From NCBI RefSeq assembly GCF_001314995.1, contig NZ_CP012938.1, positions 4,464,001-4,528,000 on the forward strand: a stretch of DNA of 64,000 nucleotides, given 5' to 3'. The notes below the pieces were generated by a model, which did not search any database, was not told the DNA's origin, and worked only from the letters and a program-made list of their open reading frames with translations. Shown one piece after another: positions 35,907-46,031 of the stretch. Position 1 is the stretch's first letter. Every line of letters starts with the position of its first letter. The translations under genes and the position numbers were made by a program. Source of the DNA: Bacteroides ovatus. GTDB lineage: Bacteria > Bacteroidota > Bacteroidia > Bacteroidales > Bacteroidaceae.

Positions 35907-37386
35907 AATGAAACCCAATCAGAAAGACGAACTTGAAAAGAAGACTGATAATGAGTTTGTCCGGAAATTTGCGGAGGAGAAATATAAATACGGTTTCACC
36001 ACAGAGGTGCATACGGACATCATTGAGCGTGGACTTAATGAAGATGTCATTCGTCTGATTTCATCGAAAAAGGACGAACCGGAGTGGTTGCTGGAGTTTC
36101 GACTGAAAGCGTATCGCCATTGGCTGACGCTGGAAATGCCTACCTGGGCACATCTCCGTATCCCTGAAATTGATTATCAGGCGATTTCTTATTATGCCGA
36201 TCCGACAAAGAAGAAAGAAGGACCGAAGAGCATGGAGGAAGTCGATCCTGAACTGATAAAGACGTTTAATAAACTGGGAATTCCTTTGGAAGAGCAAATG
36301 GCTCTTAGTGGAATGGCAGTGGATGCCGTTATGGACTCTGTTTCCGTAAAGACTACCTTCAAGGAAACGCTGATGGAGAAAGGAATTATATTCTGCTCGT
36401 TCAGTGAAGCCGTGCGGGAGCATCCGGATCTGGTGAAGAAATATATGGGCTCGGTAGTAGGTTATCGGGACAATTTCTTTGCAGCGTTGAATTCCGCAGT
36501 GTTCTCTGACGGCTCTTTCGTGTATATTCCGAAAGGAGTACGTTGCCCGATGGAGCTTTCCACTTATTTCCGTATCAATGCCCGTAACACGGGACAGTTT
36601 GAGCGTACGCTGATTGTAGCGGATGATGATTCGTATGTTTCTTATCTGGAAGGATGTACGGCTCCGATGCGGGATGAAAATCAGCTGCATGCCGCTATCG
36701 TTGAGATCATTGTGCATGACCGTGCAGAGGTAAAATACAGTACCGTTCAGAACTGGTATCCGGGAGATGCAGAAGGCAAGGGCGGTGTATACAACTTTGT
36801 GACTAAACGCGGTAACTGTAAAGGAGTGGACAGTAAATTATCCTGGACACAAGTGGAAACCGGTTCGGCAATCACCTGGAAATATCCTTCCTGTATCCTG
36901 ACGGGCGATAACTCGACCGCTGAATTCTATTCCGTAGCTGTAACGAACAACTATCAGCAGGCAGATACCGGAACGAAGATGATTCATCTGGGTAAGAACA
37001 CTCGTAGTACGATTGTAAGTAAAGGCATTTCTGCCGGACATAGTGAGAACTCCTATCGTGGGTTGGTACGCGTGGCCGAGAAAGCGGATAATGCCCGTAA
37101 TTATAGCCAGTGTGACTCTCTGTTGCTGGGAGATAAGTGTGGTGCACATACCTTCCCGTATATGGATATTCACAATGAGACGGCAGTGGTAGAACATGAA
37201 GCTACGACAAGCAAGATTAGTGAAGACCAGATATTTTATTGCAACCAGCGCGGTATTCCGACAGAAGATGCTATCGGACTTATTGTGAACGGATATGCAA
37301 AGGAAGTGTTGAATAAACTTCCGATGGAGTTTGCGGTAGAAGCACAGAAGCTGCTTACCATCTCATTGGAAGGAAGCGTGGGGTGA
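35887..37386 (+). CDS. sufB: Fe-S cluster assembly scaffold SufB
   Basis: The 499-residue protein is part of the SufBCD scaffold that builds iron-sulfur clusters in the cytoplasm. [47 protein letters not shown] and [22 protein letters not shown] are SufB hallmarks. The conserved C-terminal cysteine ([18 protein letters not shown]) is present. It is the first of sufB-sufC-sufD-sufS, each separated by less than 50 bp. The start could be 35887 or the ATG at 35908 ([12 protein letters not shown]) right after the cvpA stop. Confidence 0.95.
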   Translation: MQQEPNKMKPNQKDELEKKTDNEFVRKFAEEKYKYGFTTEVHTDIIERGLNEDVIRLISSKKDEPEWLLEFRLKAYRHWLTLEMPTWAHLRIPEIDYQAISYYADPTKKKEGPKSMEEVDPELIKTFNKLGIPLEEQMALSGMAVDAVMDSVSVKTTFKETLMEKGIIFCSFSEAVREHPDLVKKYMGSVVGYRDNFFAALNSAVFSDGSFVYIPKGVRCPMELSTYFRINARNTGQFERTLIVADDDSYVSYLEGCTAPMRDENQLHAAIVEIIVHDRAEVKYSTVQNWYPGDAEGKGGVYNFVTKRGNCKGVDSKLSWTQVETGSAITWKYPSCILTGDNSTAEFYSVAVTNNYQQADTGTKMIHLGKNTRSTIVSKGISAGHSENSYRGLVRVAEKADNARNYSQCDSLLLGDKCGAHTFPYMDIHNETAVVEHEATTSKISEDQIFYCNQRGIPTEDAIGLIVNGYAKEVLNKLPMEFAVEAQKLLTISLEGSVG

Positions 37387-37429
37387 TGTTGACTTTTTAA
37401 TAGTAAATCGTAAAATCGTAAATATAATC

Positions 37430-38182
37430 ATGTTAGAAATAAAAGACCTGCATGCCAGCATTAATGGCAAAGAGATATTGAAAGGTATTAACCTGACGGT
37501 GAATCCCGGTGAGGTGCACGCTATTATGGGACCGAATGGTTCCGGTAAAAGTACGCTTTCCTCCGTATTGGTGGGTAATCCGGCTTTTGAGGTAACAAAA
37601 GGTTCGGTCACTTTTTATGGAAAGGATCTGTTGGAGTTGAGCCCCGAAGATCGTAGCCATGAAGGAATCTTCCTTAGTTTCCAGTATCCGGTGGAAATCC
37701 CGGGTGTGAGCATGGTGAACTTTATGCGTGCTGCTGTGAATGAGCAACGTAAATATAAAGGTCTGCCTGCACTGACCGCCAGTGAGTTTCTGAAGCTGAT
37801 GCGTGAGAAACGTGCGGTGGTGGAGTTGGATAATAAACTGGCTAACCGTTCGGTGAATGAAGGCTTTTCCGGTGGTGAGAAGAAACGGAACGAGATTTTC
37901 CAGATGGCTATGCTGGAACCGCGTTTGAGCATCCTCGACGAGACAGACTCCGGTTTGGATATTGATGCGCTCCGTATTGTTGCGGAAGGAGTGAACAAGC
38001 TGAAAACTCCTGAAACAAGTACAATCGTTATTACCCACTACCAACGTTTGCTCGATTATATCAAGCCTGATATTGTGCATGTCCTTTATAAAGGTCGTAT
38101 CGTAAAAACTGCCGGACCGGAACTTGCTCTGGAACTGGAAGAAAAAGGATACGATTGGATCAAGAAAGAAGTAGGAGAATGA
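37430..38182 (+). CDS. sufC: Fe-S assembly ATPase SufC
   Basis: The 250-residue ABC-type ATPase drives the SufBCD complex. Walker A is [10 protein letters not shown] near 35-43, the signature is [11 protein letters not shown] (the SufC form, with EKKR), and the Walker B region reads [27 protein letters not shown] is the H-loop. There is no membrane part, as expected. It starts 43 bp after sufB. Confidence 0.96.
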   Translation: MLEIKDLHASINGKEILKGINLTVNPGEVHAIMGPNGSGKSTLSSVLVGNPAFEVTKGSVTFYGKDLLELSPEDRSHEGIFLSFQYPVEIPGVSMVNFMRAAVNEQRKYKGLPALTASEFLKLMREKRAVVELDNKLANRSVNEGFSGGEKKRNEIFQMAMLEPRLSILDETDSGLDIDALRIVAEGVNKLKTPETSTIVITHYQRLLDYIKPDIVHVLYKGRIVKTAGPELALELEEKGYDWIKKEVGE

Positions 38183-38195
38183 CAAATATAAAACG

Positions 38196-39539
38196 ATGAT
38201 GGTTGAACAACAATATATAGAACTTTTCTCACAGACGGAAGCGATGATCTGTAAGCATAGTGCCGAAGTGCTGAATGCACCTCGTGCGTCAGCATTTGCC
38301 GATTTTGAGCGACTCGGATTTCCGACCCGTAAGATGGAGAAGTACAAATATACGGATGTGAGCAAGTACTTTGAACCGGATTTCGGTTTGAACTTGAATC
38401 GTTTGGCTATTCCGGTCAATCCGTATGAAGTGTTTAAGTGTGATGTGCCGAATATGAGTACCTCCTTGTATTTTGTGGTAAATGACACATTTTATAATAG
38501 AGCGCTTCCCACAGGAAATCTGCCGGAAGGTGTGATTTTCGGTAGCCTGAAAGAAGTGGCCGAGCAACACCCGGAATTGGTGAAGAAATATTACGGTCAA
38601 CTGGCAGATACCTCTAAAGATGGTGTGACTGCTTTCAATACCGCTTTTGCACAAGATGGCGTTGTCTTTTATGTGCCGAAGAATGTGGTGGTGGAAAAAA
38701 CAATCCAGTTGGTAAATATCCTGCGTGCAGATGTTAACTTTATGGTGAACCGTCGCGTACTGATTATCCTGGAGGATGGCGCGCAAGCCCGTTTGCTGAT
38801 TTGTGACCATGCAATGGATAATGTGAACTTCCTGGCGACACAAGTTATTGAAGTATTTGCTGGTGAGAATGCGGTATTCGATATGTATGAACTGGAAGAA
38901 ACACATACAAGCACAGTTCGTATCAGTAACCTGTATGTAAAGCAAGAGGCCAACAGCAATGTATTGCTCAACGGAATGACTTTGCATAATGGTACTACCC
39001 GCAACACGACCGAAGTGTTGCTGGCAGGAGAAGGAGCCGAAATAAACCTTTGTGGTATGGCGATTGCCGATAAAAACCAGCACGTAGACAATCATACAAG
39101 TATTGACCATGCCGTACCGAACTGTACCAGCAATGAGCTGTTCAAGTATGTGCTCGACGACCAGTCGGTAGGTGCGTTTGCCGGATTGGTACTCGTGCGT
39201 CCCGATGCACAACATACGAATTCCCAACAGACTAACCGGAATCTTTGTGCTACGCGTGATGCAAGAATGTATACACAACCTCAATTGGAGATTTATGCGG
39301 ATGATGTGAAATGTTCGCATGGAGCAACAGTAGGCCAGTTGGATGAAGGCGCATTATTCTACATGCGTTCGCGCGGTATTGCAGAGAAAGAAGCCCGTCT
39401 GCTGTTGATGTTCGCATTTGTCAACGAAGTGATCGATACCATTCGTTTGGAAGCGCTGAAAGATCGTTTGCATCTATTAGTAGAGAAACGTTTCCGTGGC
39501 GAGTTGAATAGATGTCAGGGTTGTGCCATTTGTAAGTAA
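38196..39539 (+). CDS. sufD: Fe-S cluster assembly protein SufD
   Basis: The 447-residue SufB paralogue partners SufB and SufC. FPTRKMEKYKYTDVSKYF is the N-terminal helical domain. ARLLICDHAMDNVNFLATQVIEVFAG and the C-terminal DDVKCSHGATVGQLDEGALFYMRSRGI carry the conserved His of SufD. The frame offers two successive ATGs at 38196 and 38199. It starts 13 bp after sufC. Confidence 0.95.
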   Translation: MMVEQQYIELFSQTEAMICKHSAEVLNAPRASAFADFERLGFPTRKMEKYKYTDVSKYFEPDFGLNLNRLAIPVNPYEVFKCDVPNMSTSLYFVVNDTFYNRALPTGNLPEGVIFGSLKEVAEQHPELVKKYYGQLADTSKDGVTAFNTAFAQDGVVFYVPKNVVVEKTIQLVNILRADVNFMVNRRVLIILEDGAQARLLICDHAMDNVNFLATQVIEVFAGENAVFDMYELEETHTSTVRISNLYVKQEANSNVLLNGMTLHNGTTRNTTEVLLAGEGAEINLCGMAIADKNQHVDNHTSIDHAVPNCTSNELFKYVLDDQSVGAFAGLVLVRPDAQHTNSQQTNRNLCATRDARMYTQPQLEIYADDVKCSHGATVGQLDEGALFYMRSRGIAEKEARLLLMFAFVNEVIDTIRLEALKDRLHLLVEKRFRGELNRCQGCAICK

Positions 39540-39552
39540 CCACTAAAAAATA

Positions 39553-40770
39553 ATGAACGTGGATATTCAAAAGATACGTGAAGATTTTCCGATATTGAGC
39601 CGTACGGTTTACGGTAAACCTTTGGTTTATTTCGACAACGGTGCGACAACACAGAAACCCCGTCTGGTGGTTGATGCGTTGGTGGATGAATATTATTCCG
39701 TCAATGCCAATGTGCATCGCGGCGTACATTATCTTTCCCAGCAAGCTACGGAACTGCATGAAGCTTCCCGTGAAACGGTACGTGAGTTTATCAATGCCCA
39801 TAGCACGAATGAAGTTGTCTTTACACGCGGAACAACAGAAAGTATCAACCTGCTTGTTTCCAGCTTCGGCGACGAGTTTATGGAAGAAGGGGATGAAGTG
39901 ATTGTTTCCGTGATGGAACATCATAGCAACATCGTTCCCTGGCAACTGTTGGCTGCCCGTAAAGGAATTGCCATAAAAGTCATCCCGATGAATGATAAAG
40001 GCGAACTTCTGCTGGATGAATATGAAAAACTATTTTCCGAACGCACGAAAATAGTCAGCGTAGTTCATGTATCGAACGTACTGGGTACAGTGAATCCGGT
40101 GAAGGAGATGATCGCAACAGCTCATGCGCATGGTGTACCTTGCCTGATAGATGCTGCACAGTCTATTCCTCACATGAAAGTGGATGTACAGGAGTTGGAT
40201 GCCGATTTTCTGGTATTCTCCGCCCATAAGATATATGGTCCGACAGGTGTCGGAGTACTTTATGGAAAAGAAGAATGGTTAGATCGCCTTCCACCTTATC
40301 AGGGAGGAGGAGAGATGATTCAGCATGTCTCTTTCGAGAAGACCACTTTTAATGAACTTCCTTTCAAGTTTGAAGCCGGTACGCCCGACTATATCGGAAC
40401 TACCGGACTGGCAAAAGCCCTTGATTATGTGAACGGACATGGCATTGAACAGATAGCCGCCCATGAGCATGAACTGACAACTTACGCTTTGCAACGTCTG
40501 AAAGAAATCCCCCATATACGTATATTTGGTGAAGCAGCCGAACGGGGAGCGGTCATTTCTTTCCTGGTGGGAGATATCCATCATTTCGACCTCGGCACGT
40601 TGCTGGATCGTCTAGGTATTGCCGTGAGAACAGGGCATCATTGTGCACAACCTCTCATGCAACGTCTTGGCATAGAAGGAACTGTACGTGCTTCGTTTGC
40701 CATGTACAATACCAAATCGGAAATAGACACTTTGGTGGCAGGAATTGAACGTGTCAGCAAGATGTTTTAA
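39553..40770 (+). CDS. sufS: Cysteine desulfurase SufS
   Basis: The 405-residue PLP enzyme removes sulfur from cysteine for cluster assembly. YFDNGATTQKP is the N-terminal motif. The PLP lysine is K226 in FSAHKIYGPTGVG and the persulfide cysteine is C364 in RTGHHCAQPL, the SufS (group II) form. It follows sufD after 13 bp and ends the operon before a terminator. I see no sufE or sufU in the window; a partner is expected elsewhere. Confidence 0.96.
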   Translation: MNVDIQKIREDFPILSRTVYGKPLVYFDNGATTQKPRLVVDALVDEYYSVNANVHRGVHYLSQQATELHEASRETVREFINAHSTNEVVFTRGTTESINLLVSSFGDEFMEEGDEVIVSVMEHHSNIVPWQLLAARKGIAIKVIPMNDKGELLLDEYEKLFSERTKIVSVVHVSNVLGTVNPVKEMIATAHAHGVPCLIDAAQSIPHMKVDVQELDADFLVFSAHKIYGPTGVGVLYGKEEWLDRLPPYQGGGEMIQHVSFEKTTFNELPFKFEAGTPDYIGTTGLAKALDYVNGHGIEQIAAHEHELTTYALQRLKEIPHIRIFGEAAERGAVISFLVGDIHHFDLGTLLDRLGIAVRTGHHCAQPLMQRLGIEGTVRASFAMYNTKSEIDTLVAGIERVSKMF

Positions 40771-40777
40771 AGATATG

Positions 40778-40810
40778 AGCTGCTATTCCTGTGGAGTAGC
40801 GGCTTTTTTT
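40778..40810 (+). terminator. Rho-independent terminator of the suf operon
   Basis: AGCTGCTA (40778-40785) pairs with TAGCGGCT (40797-40804, one G-T pair), followed by a T-run. Confidence 0.75.
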
Positions 40811-40956
40811 ATTCTTTAACTAAAAAAAGAGGGCCTCGAGTGCAGTGATTTGAGCTTTCGTGCGTCTAATAGGTAAAGAAACAAAATGTTCATTGAATAT
40901 CAGGAGGGTCGTGAGACCATGCTTATATTATATAAATTCTCTCTCTTTAACATTAA

Positions 40957-40992
40957 TGCAGCTATATCGTAAAAAGTTACGGTGTAGCTGCA
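40957..40992. repeat. 16-bp hairpin directly before an ECF-like promoter
   Basis: TGCAGCTATATCGTAA (40957-40972) and TTACGGTGTAGCTGCA (40977-40992) pair at 14 of 16 positions, and the two mismatches are wobble pairs in RNA; the loop is AAAG. A T-run follows, so it could act as a terminator. It also abuts the AACTTT element. Confidence 0.6.
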
Positions 40993-41016
40993 ACTTTTTT
41001 AGAGACTTCCTCCGTC
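40992..41016 (+). promoter_or_regulatory. Orphan ECF-type promoter motif
   Basis: GCAACTTTTTT (AACTTT at 40992-40997) is followed after 15 bp by CGTCTAATAG (41013-41022). No coding sequence follows within 75 bp before a terminator, so the gene it once served may be lost, or it drives a short RNA. Confidence 0.4.
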
Positions 41017-41090
41017 TAATAGAATAGTTGTAACCATTGAAACAGCTGTTGCGATTGAAGATGAATTGAATATTATTGTATGTAAAAAGA

Positions 41091-41127
41091 AAGGGGAAAC
41101 GCTGATAACAGCGAATCCCCCTTTTTT
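41091..41127. terminator. Bidirectional terminator, mainly for the alpha-galactosidase gene
   Basis: AAGGGG (41091-41096) with CGCTG (41100-41104) pairs with CAGCG (41109-41113) and CCCC plus TT (41117-41123), with a small internal loop. T-runs follow on both strands. Confidence 0.7.
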
Positions 41128-41147
41128 ATCGATTATTTCCTTCCTTT

Positions 41148-43337
41148 TTATTCAGCAGTCAGCTCAATTACGCGGCTGAAAGCCTGATTTGTTGTGAAAG
41201 CATTGATTCCCACTTTCATCAGATAATCTCCTGAATAAGTTTTCTCATTGGCAGCCAGATTCGATTTGGAATTCGGCATCAGGTTGATTTCTTTCACCTT
41301 ATACATTTTCTTCGCATCCAGTCCCTGAAGTTTTACCGGGAGCAGTTTCTCACCGAAACGTGGGTGGATATCGTAGGTATAAAGCACAGCTTTGTTCTTA
41401 TCCGGTGAGGCATACATGAGAGACATGTGATTGCCATCGTAGGGAGAAACCAATCTGTATTGATCGCCGTCCAGAATCACTTTTTTCAGACGCGTCCAGT
41501 TGGCAACTGCATTCTGGCAGTAAGTCTGTTCGTCTGCATTCAGTTCCTTCAGTCCAAGGTCAAAGCCCAGTTTGCACATACTTGCCACATCCGTACGGAA
41601 CTTCACGCTTGTGTTCTTGTTCCAGCTGGTTACGTGTGCACACATGGCTTTTGCCGGGAAGATTTGTGAGAATCCCCACTGGATAAACAGACGTTCTATC
41701 GGGTCTGTGTTGTCGCTGCACCAGAATTCTGTGTAATATTTCAGAGCTTCGTAGTCGCAACGGGCGCCACCGCCGGAGCAGAGCATCATTGGCACGTTTG
41801 GATATTTGTCTTTGATACGTTTCAATACATTGTATATACCACGTACATGGTCGATATAAAGCTGTCCCTGTTTATTTTTTAAATATGGAGAATAAACATT
41901 TGTAATTGGAGAGTTACAGTCCCATTTAAAGAAAGCCACTTCCGGATTCTCTGTCAGGATCTTATCCACTACACCATATACAAAGTCCTGTACTTTCGGA
42001 TTGCTAAGATCGAGTACCAGCTGATTACGGTAATAATATGTTTCGCGGTTAGGCAGTTGGATAGCCCAGTCGGGATGTTTTTCGAACAACTCACTTTTAG
42101 GGTTAACCATTTCCGGTTCAATCCAGATACCAAATTTCACTCCGGCTTCTTTGGCAGACTGTACAAGGGCAGGAATACCGCCCGGCAGTTTGGATCTCAT
42201 CACTTCCCAGTCACCCAGTCCGGCATTGTCACTGTTGCGTGGGTGCTTGTTGCCAAACCAGCCGTCATCCAGCAGGAACATATCTACACCAAGATGTTTA
42301 GCTTCCTTCATCAGTTCGGCAAGCAGTTCCTCATTGAATTTGAAGTAAGTATTTTCCCAGTTGTTTAATAAAGTCATACGGTCGCCTTGTCCGTCTTTCA
42401 GCTGATAGTTGCGTGCCCATGCGTGAAGGTTGCGGCTGGCTTCGCCCGTACCGTTGTTGCTGAAAGTAAAGATGAATTCAGGAGTTGTAAACACTTCATT
42501 CGGCTTCAGTTCATAATCAGATGCATAAGGATTGATGGCGGGGATTACACGGAGGTTACCTACGTTGTCCACTTCGAAAGTGAACTGGAAGTTTCCTGTC
42601 CATCCGATAGTACCTAGCATGGCACGTCCCTGCGCTTCCTGTGCCGGTTGTTCAAAACCAAGCTCAAAGAACGGGTGGGTGTGCATGGCAGCACGGCTTC
42701 CCAGTTTGGTGTCGATCACCTTTTTACCGAACAACAGAGGTTGTGTGCTCATTTGTGCTTCTTTTGCCCAATCGCTACTGAATTCTGTCAGGTAATATTC
42801 GTTTCCGGAGAAATAAAGCATGGTGGAAGCATAACGCCATAAGGTCACAGGCTTCTTTTCAGCATGTTTGATTTCGCTCCACGTCTTGATGACGTTTTCT
42901 TTCGGATAAGCGATGTAATGTAGTGTGACTTCTACCGGATACTGATTATCTTTTAGTTGAATGATCGTTTCCGTTCCGCCCGCCACTGCCTTCTGCTCGG
43001 AGGATATATAGCGGAGAATCGTACTTGGGTTTCCATCATTGTGCGTGATAGCTACAGCCGGTTCAAAATAATCTTCGGCGCCGGAGCCCGGATATACTTC
43101 CCATCCTCGGGTGGATACGCTACCGTCACTTCCTCCTTTTACGTAAGGAGAAAAGTTGTTGATGTCTTTCTCGTTCAGTAACTTATCGCCCAGATAAGCC
43201 TGATAGAGTCGTCCGTTAGGAGCTACTTGGAGAATTAAGTCTGTGTTGTCCGTTGCGATGCGGATAACGTTCTTTTCCTGGGCGTCCACTTGCGCCAGGG
43301 TAAACAATGCCATAAGTAATACGAGAAGTTTCTTCAT
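41148..43337 (-). CDS. Alpha-galactosidase, GH36, exported
   Basis: The 729-residue enzyme starts with a signal peptide ending near LAQVDAQ, so it is probably periplasmic. The N-terminal beta-supersandwich (about 25-290) leads to the catalytic barrel: MFLLDDGWFGNKHPRNS, KFGIWIEPEMVNP, then the nucleophile aspartate (about D473) in FFKWDCNSP and the acid/base aspartate (about D542) in FWCSDNTDP. The CSGGGARCDYEALKYY segment is typical of GH36. Expected substrates are terminal alpha-galactosides such as raffinose-family sugars or galactomannan side chains. Its own -7 box lies at 43390. It shares a strand with the TonB receptor gene upstream and lies opposite the AraC-type sensor. Confidence 0.92.
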   Translation of the reverse strand: MKKLLVLLMALFTLAQVDAQEKNVIRIATDNTDLILQVAPNGRLYQAYLGDKLLNEKDINNFSPYVKGGSDGSVSTRGWEVYPGSGAEDYFEPAVAITHNDGNPSTILRYISSEQKAVAGGTETIIQLKDNQYPVEVTLHYIAYPKENVIKTWSEIKHAEKKPVTLWRYASTMLYFSGNEYYLTEFSSDWAKEAQMSTQPLLFGKKVIDTKLGSRAAMHTHPFFELGFEQPAQEAQGRAMLGTIGWTGNFQFTFEVDNVGNLRVIPAINPYASDYELKPNEVFTTPEFIFTFSNNGTGEASRNLHAWARNYQLKDGQGDRMTLLNNWENTYFKFNEELLAELMKEAKHLGVDMFLLDDGWFGNKHPRNSDNAGLGDWEVMRSKLPGGIPALVQSAKEAGVKFGIWIEPEMVNPKSELFEKHPDWAIQLPNRETYYYRNQLVLDLSNPKVQDFVYGVVDKILTENPEVAFFKWDCNSPITNVYSPYLKNKQGQLYIDHVRGIYNVLKRIKDKYPNVPMMLCSGGGARCDYEALKYYTEFWCSDNTDPIERLFIQWGFSQIFPAKAMCAHVTSWNKNTSVKFRTDVASMCKLGFDLGLKELNADEQTYCQNAVANWTRLKKVILDGDQYRLVSPYDGNHMSLMYASPDKNKAVLYTYDIHPRFGEKLLPVKLQGLDAKKMYKVKEINLMPNSKSNLAANEKTYSGDYLMKVGINAFTTNQAFSRVIELTAE

Positions 43338-43389
43338 GGTTTTTTAATAATTAATTAGGTATTAGTTAGTTTGTGGGCATAGAATGCCG

Positions 43390-43397
43390 CAAAGATA
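43390..43397 (-). promoter_or_regulatory. Promoter -7 box of the alpha-galactosidase gene
   Basis: The reverse strand reads TATCTTTG here, 53 bp before the start codon and just after the receptor stop. No clear -33 element is seen. Confidence 0.45.
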
Positions 43398-43419
43398 ATT
43401 ATAATTCGTCAGGAATGAA

Positions 43420-45792
43420 CTAGAATTTAATGCTTGCGCTAAATTCTACGGTAAATGGGCGTAAATAATTTCCACTCATATAGTTGCCTGCATACTGGGC
43501 AGCTTCTTCTTTGGTAATCAGTTCCGAACCGTTGATGGTTCCGCTGGCCCCCTTCTGATTCAGGAAGTTGATGACTGTTGCCCCTAAAGAAAGATGCTTG
43601 TTTACATTCCAGTTGATCCCCCCGAAAGTTTCCCAGCGACCGTTGAAATAGAGGGCTTCCTGGAGATTGGCGTAAGTCTTGCCGAAATAGCGGAAACTAA
43701 GCCAAAGGCGTAAGTCCTTCGTGATATTATAGCTTGGGTCGAGTTCGACAAGAATCTGCGGAATCTCTTTTACAATCATCCCATTGGCGTTGACAGACAT
43801 TTCCGAACCATCGTTGAATGTGACGCTTGCGTTATAGTTCTTGTAAACAGGTTTCTGATACGTGAACAGAGCGTGCAGGTGAAAACCTTTGAACGGGTCG
43901 ATTTCGGCAGATGTGGTCCATCCCAGTGTTTTGATATTATAAATAAGCAATACGGTCTTTCCTTCTTCCGTTCCCGGTTTCGTCAGGTTTTGCTGGTCAA
44001 TATTATTAGATTTAGAGATATAGGTAACCATAGAGGTGAGGTTGATCCACTTGTTCTTGTAGAACAAACCGCCACGGATTAACGGTATGGTGACACGTTT
44101 GTATTGCTCTTCCGTAGGACCTGTTCCGGCATATTCGTTGATACGTGGGAAGCGGGTGGCTACTGTTCCGTCGGCAGTCAGGCCGAATTGCCCGGTTACG
44201 TTGTAAGTGGCGCGGAGCGTGGCGGCATAGTTCAGTTTATCCTTTACCACTTTGGCGGGATGAATGCTGCGTTGTGTGGCAATGATATTTCCTGTTTCTT
44301 CCTCTTTGCTATAAGTGGTAAAGTCGCCGATGCGGAAACCCGGGAAACGGGAAGCGGATATTTGATCGGCACTCATCCGGTAATATTCCAGGCGTCCGCC
44401 ATAATAGATATTGAATTGGGGAGTTACTTGCCAGTTGTCTGTAAAGTAAAGGGCGAGTTTGTTCTCATATCCCTTTGTATATTCGGGACTAAGTTCGTTG
44501 TACCCGTATGTCTGTACGCGCTGACCGGTCAGAGTAGGGTCCAGGGAACTTGTAGTTGTGGAAGTCAGCAACTGTGGATAGTTCTGTACGGTGGCCATCC
44601 ATTGCAGAGAAGAGGAATAATAATCAAGATGGTAATACCATTCGTTCACTCCCAGACGCAGATCATGGTTGCCAAAGGTCTTGTTTAGCTCGGAAGTGAT
44701 TAGGAAGTTTTTCACTTTGCCTACGTGCAACCAGGTGCGGCGACCTTCTGCCAGTCCCTCATACGGATCACCGTTTGATAGCGTAAAACCATCGTTGGCG
44801 GTTACTTCGCTGATGGTGCTGCCTCCGAAGTCGACATAGTTGGCACGTGGAGCATCCATATATTTCAGATTGAATTTCCATAGCAGATCGTTCCTGAAAC
44901 GATAATCGGAGATCAATGCAATCTCATTGGCACGGTTTTCAGAACCATCGCCCAAATTCCATGTTTTCATCTTTCCGTCTCTTACGTCCATGTATGGAAA
45001 AGAACCGTTCTGCGGAACATAAGAATTTGTTCCCAGTTTGAAACCGTCTATCTCTTTGACCGAGCCGTCGCCGACATAGATAAAAGGAGCTGCATTGGCA
45101 TAGCTGGCCGGATTTTCACTGCGGGAGTGTTTGTAGAGCAAAGATATTTTGCCGCGTCCGTTGTTGAAGAGACGGGTCAGGCCGGCATGATAAATCTCTG
45201 TGCGGTCTGCATAGTTCGTAAATTCCAGGTCGAAACTTCCCGGGTCGAAGTTCTGGTAAATGCTTGCCGTGTAAAGCCATTGGTTATTGATGGCTCCTGA
45301 AACATTGAAGTCGAAGTTCTGCATACCGAAATGATTGGTGCGGTAGTTTAATATACCTTGGAAATCCTTTTGTCCCAGTTTGCTGAATGAGTTGACGGAG
45401 TAAGCAATATTACCGGTCGTGATGGCCGATTCGGAAGGAGATAAAAGTCCTACTTCTCCCAGGCTGCTGTCGCTACGCCAATGAGCGGCAAGTTTGTGAA
45501 CGGTAGAGGAATATACGGCAGGAAGTCCATTCTCATAGACATTAACGTCCTCGCTGGGAAGGCCGATTTGAATTTCGCGGGGTTTGTTGGCGTCAGAAGC
45601 ATTCAGCATCACATTGCGTTCGCCTTCTTCTGATTCTTTTTTAGTAGAGTTGGCAGGAATCGTATCCTGCTTCATTTCGGTTCGGTTCGTCTTTTTCTTG
45701 TTCACCTGAATGTTCGCTGCATTCCCGTTGGAAGGAATCAGTTGCAACAGGGTTGCTAGAGTAAGGCAACTAAAGGTTACTTTTTTCATCAC
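43420..45792 (-). CDS. TonB-dependent outer membrane receptor
   Basis: The 790-residue protein has a signal peptide (MMKKVTFSCLTLATLLQ...NGNA) and a linker rich in charged residues. A plug-like domain follows (DVNVYENGLPAVYSS to GNIAYSVNSFSKLGQ) and then a large beta barrel with alternating aromatic strands; it ends in VEFSASIKF, the outer-membrane C-terminal signature. It lacks the N-terminal carboxypeptidase-regulatory domain and the SusC hallmarks, and no susD gene is adjacent, so it is not a SusC. It may import an oligosaccharide for the alpha-galactosidase or a metal or cofactor; the sequence does not tell. The start could be either of two ATGs, 45792 or 45789. Confidence 0.8.
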   Translation of the reverse strand: MMKKVTFSCLTLATLLQLIPSNGNAANIQVNKKKTNRTEMKQDTIPANSTKKESEEGERNVMLNASDANKPREIQIGLPSEDVNVYENGLPAVYSSTVHKLAAHWRSDSSLGEVGLLSPSESAITTGNIAYSVNSFSKLGQKDFQGILNYRTNHFGMQNFDFNVSGAINNQWLYTASIYQNFDPGSFDLEFTNYADRTEIYHAGLTRLFNNGRGKISLLYKHSRSENPASYANAAPFIYVGDGSVKEIDGFKLGTNSYVPQNGSFPYMDVRDGKMKTWNLGDGSENRANEIALISDYRFRNDLLWKFNLKYMDAPRANYVDFGGSTISEVTANDGFTLSNGDPYEGLAEGRRTWLHVGKVKNFLITSELNKTFGNHDLRLGVNEWYYHLDYYSSSLQWMATVQNYPQLLTSTTTSSLDPTLTGQRVQTYGYNELSPEYTKGYENKLALYFTDNWQVTPQFNIYYGGRLEYYRMSADQISASRFPGFRIGDFTTYSKEEETGNIIATQRSIHPAKVVKDKLNYAATLRATYNVTGQFGLTADGTVATRFPRINEYAGTGPTEEQYKRVTIPLIRGGLFYKNKWINLTSMVTYISKSNNIDQQNLTKPGTEEGKTVLLIYNIKTLGWTTSAEIDPFKGFHLHALFTYQKPVYKNYNASVTFNDGSEMSVNANGMIVKEIPQILVELDPSYNITKDLRLWLSFRYFGKTYANLQEALYFNGRWETFGGINWNVNKHLSLGATVINFLNQKGASGTINGSELITKEEAAQYAGNYMSGNYLRPFTVEFSASIKF

Positions 45793-45847
45793 TTGTATTC
45801 ATTTAAAGATTTGGAAGTTCACATCGGTTGTGTCATTTTGACGAAGG

Positions 45848-45855
45848 CAAAGATA
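45848..45855 (-). promoter_or_regulatory. Promoter -7 box of the TonB receptor gene
   Basis: The reverse strand reads TATCTTTG, 56 bp before the ATG. It lies in the 239-bp divergent region shared with the sensor gene. Confidence 0.5.
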
Positions 45856-46003
45856 GGAGGAGGAGAAACAAGTGGCTATACTCTTTTTTGTCAAGATGTG
45901 CAAGAGATGTTTCAAGTGTGCGATAGCCCTTTGCAGTGCGACATTTATTGCCATCCGTGCAACAAATGTTTCATCCTTCCTATGCATTTAGCGTAAAAAA
46001 AAC

Positions 46004-46011
46004 TATATTTG
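46004..46011 (+). promoter_or_regulatory. Promoter -7 box of the AraC-type sensor gene
   Basis: TATATTTG fits TAnnTTTG and lies 21 bp before the ATG at 46032. No clear -33 element is seen. Confidence 0.5.
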
Positions 46012-46031
46012 TCGCTATCTAATATCTGTGT

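Larger units (their letters stand above)
40771..41147. other. Intergenic region between sufS and the alpha-galactosidase gene
   Basis: No gene is supported here. The stretch holds the sufS terminator (40778-40810), a 16-bp hairpin (40957-40992), an orphan ECF-like promoter (40992-41016), a degenerate second copy of that promoter's -10 region (CGTCTAATAG at 40863-40872), and a bidirectional terminator (41091-41127). Confidence 0.6.

Noticed and set aside
38289..39320. A 343-residue reverse ORF opposite sufD
   Set aside because: sufD is a clear family member on the forward strand; the reverse frame shows no domain.
40886..40972. 28-codon ORF (MFIEYQEGRE...) after the degenerate ECF -10 copy
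   Set aside because: Too short, no family resemblance, no ribosome site, and it runs into the hairpin at 40957.
43420..45792. Calling the receptor SusC
   Set aside because: No carboxypeptidase-regulatory N-terminal domain, no SusC signature and no susD neighbour.
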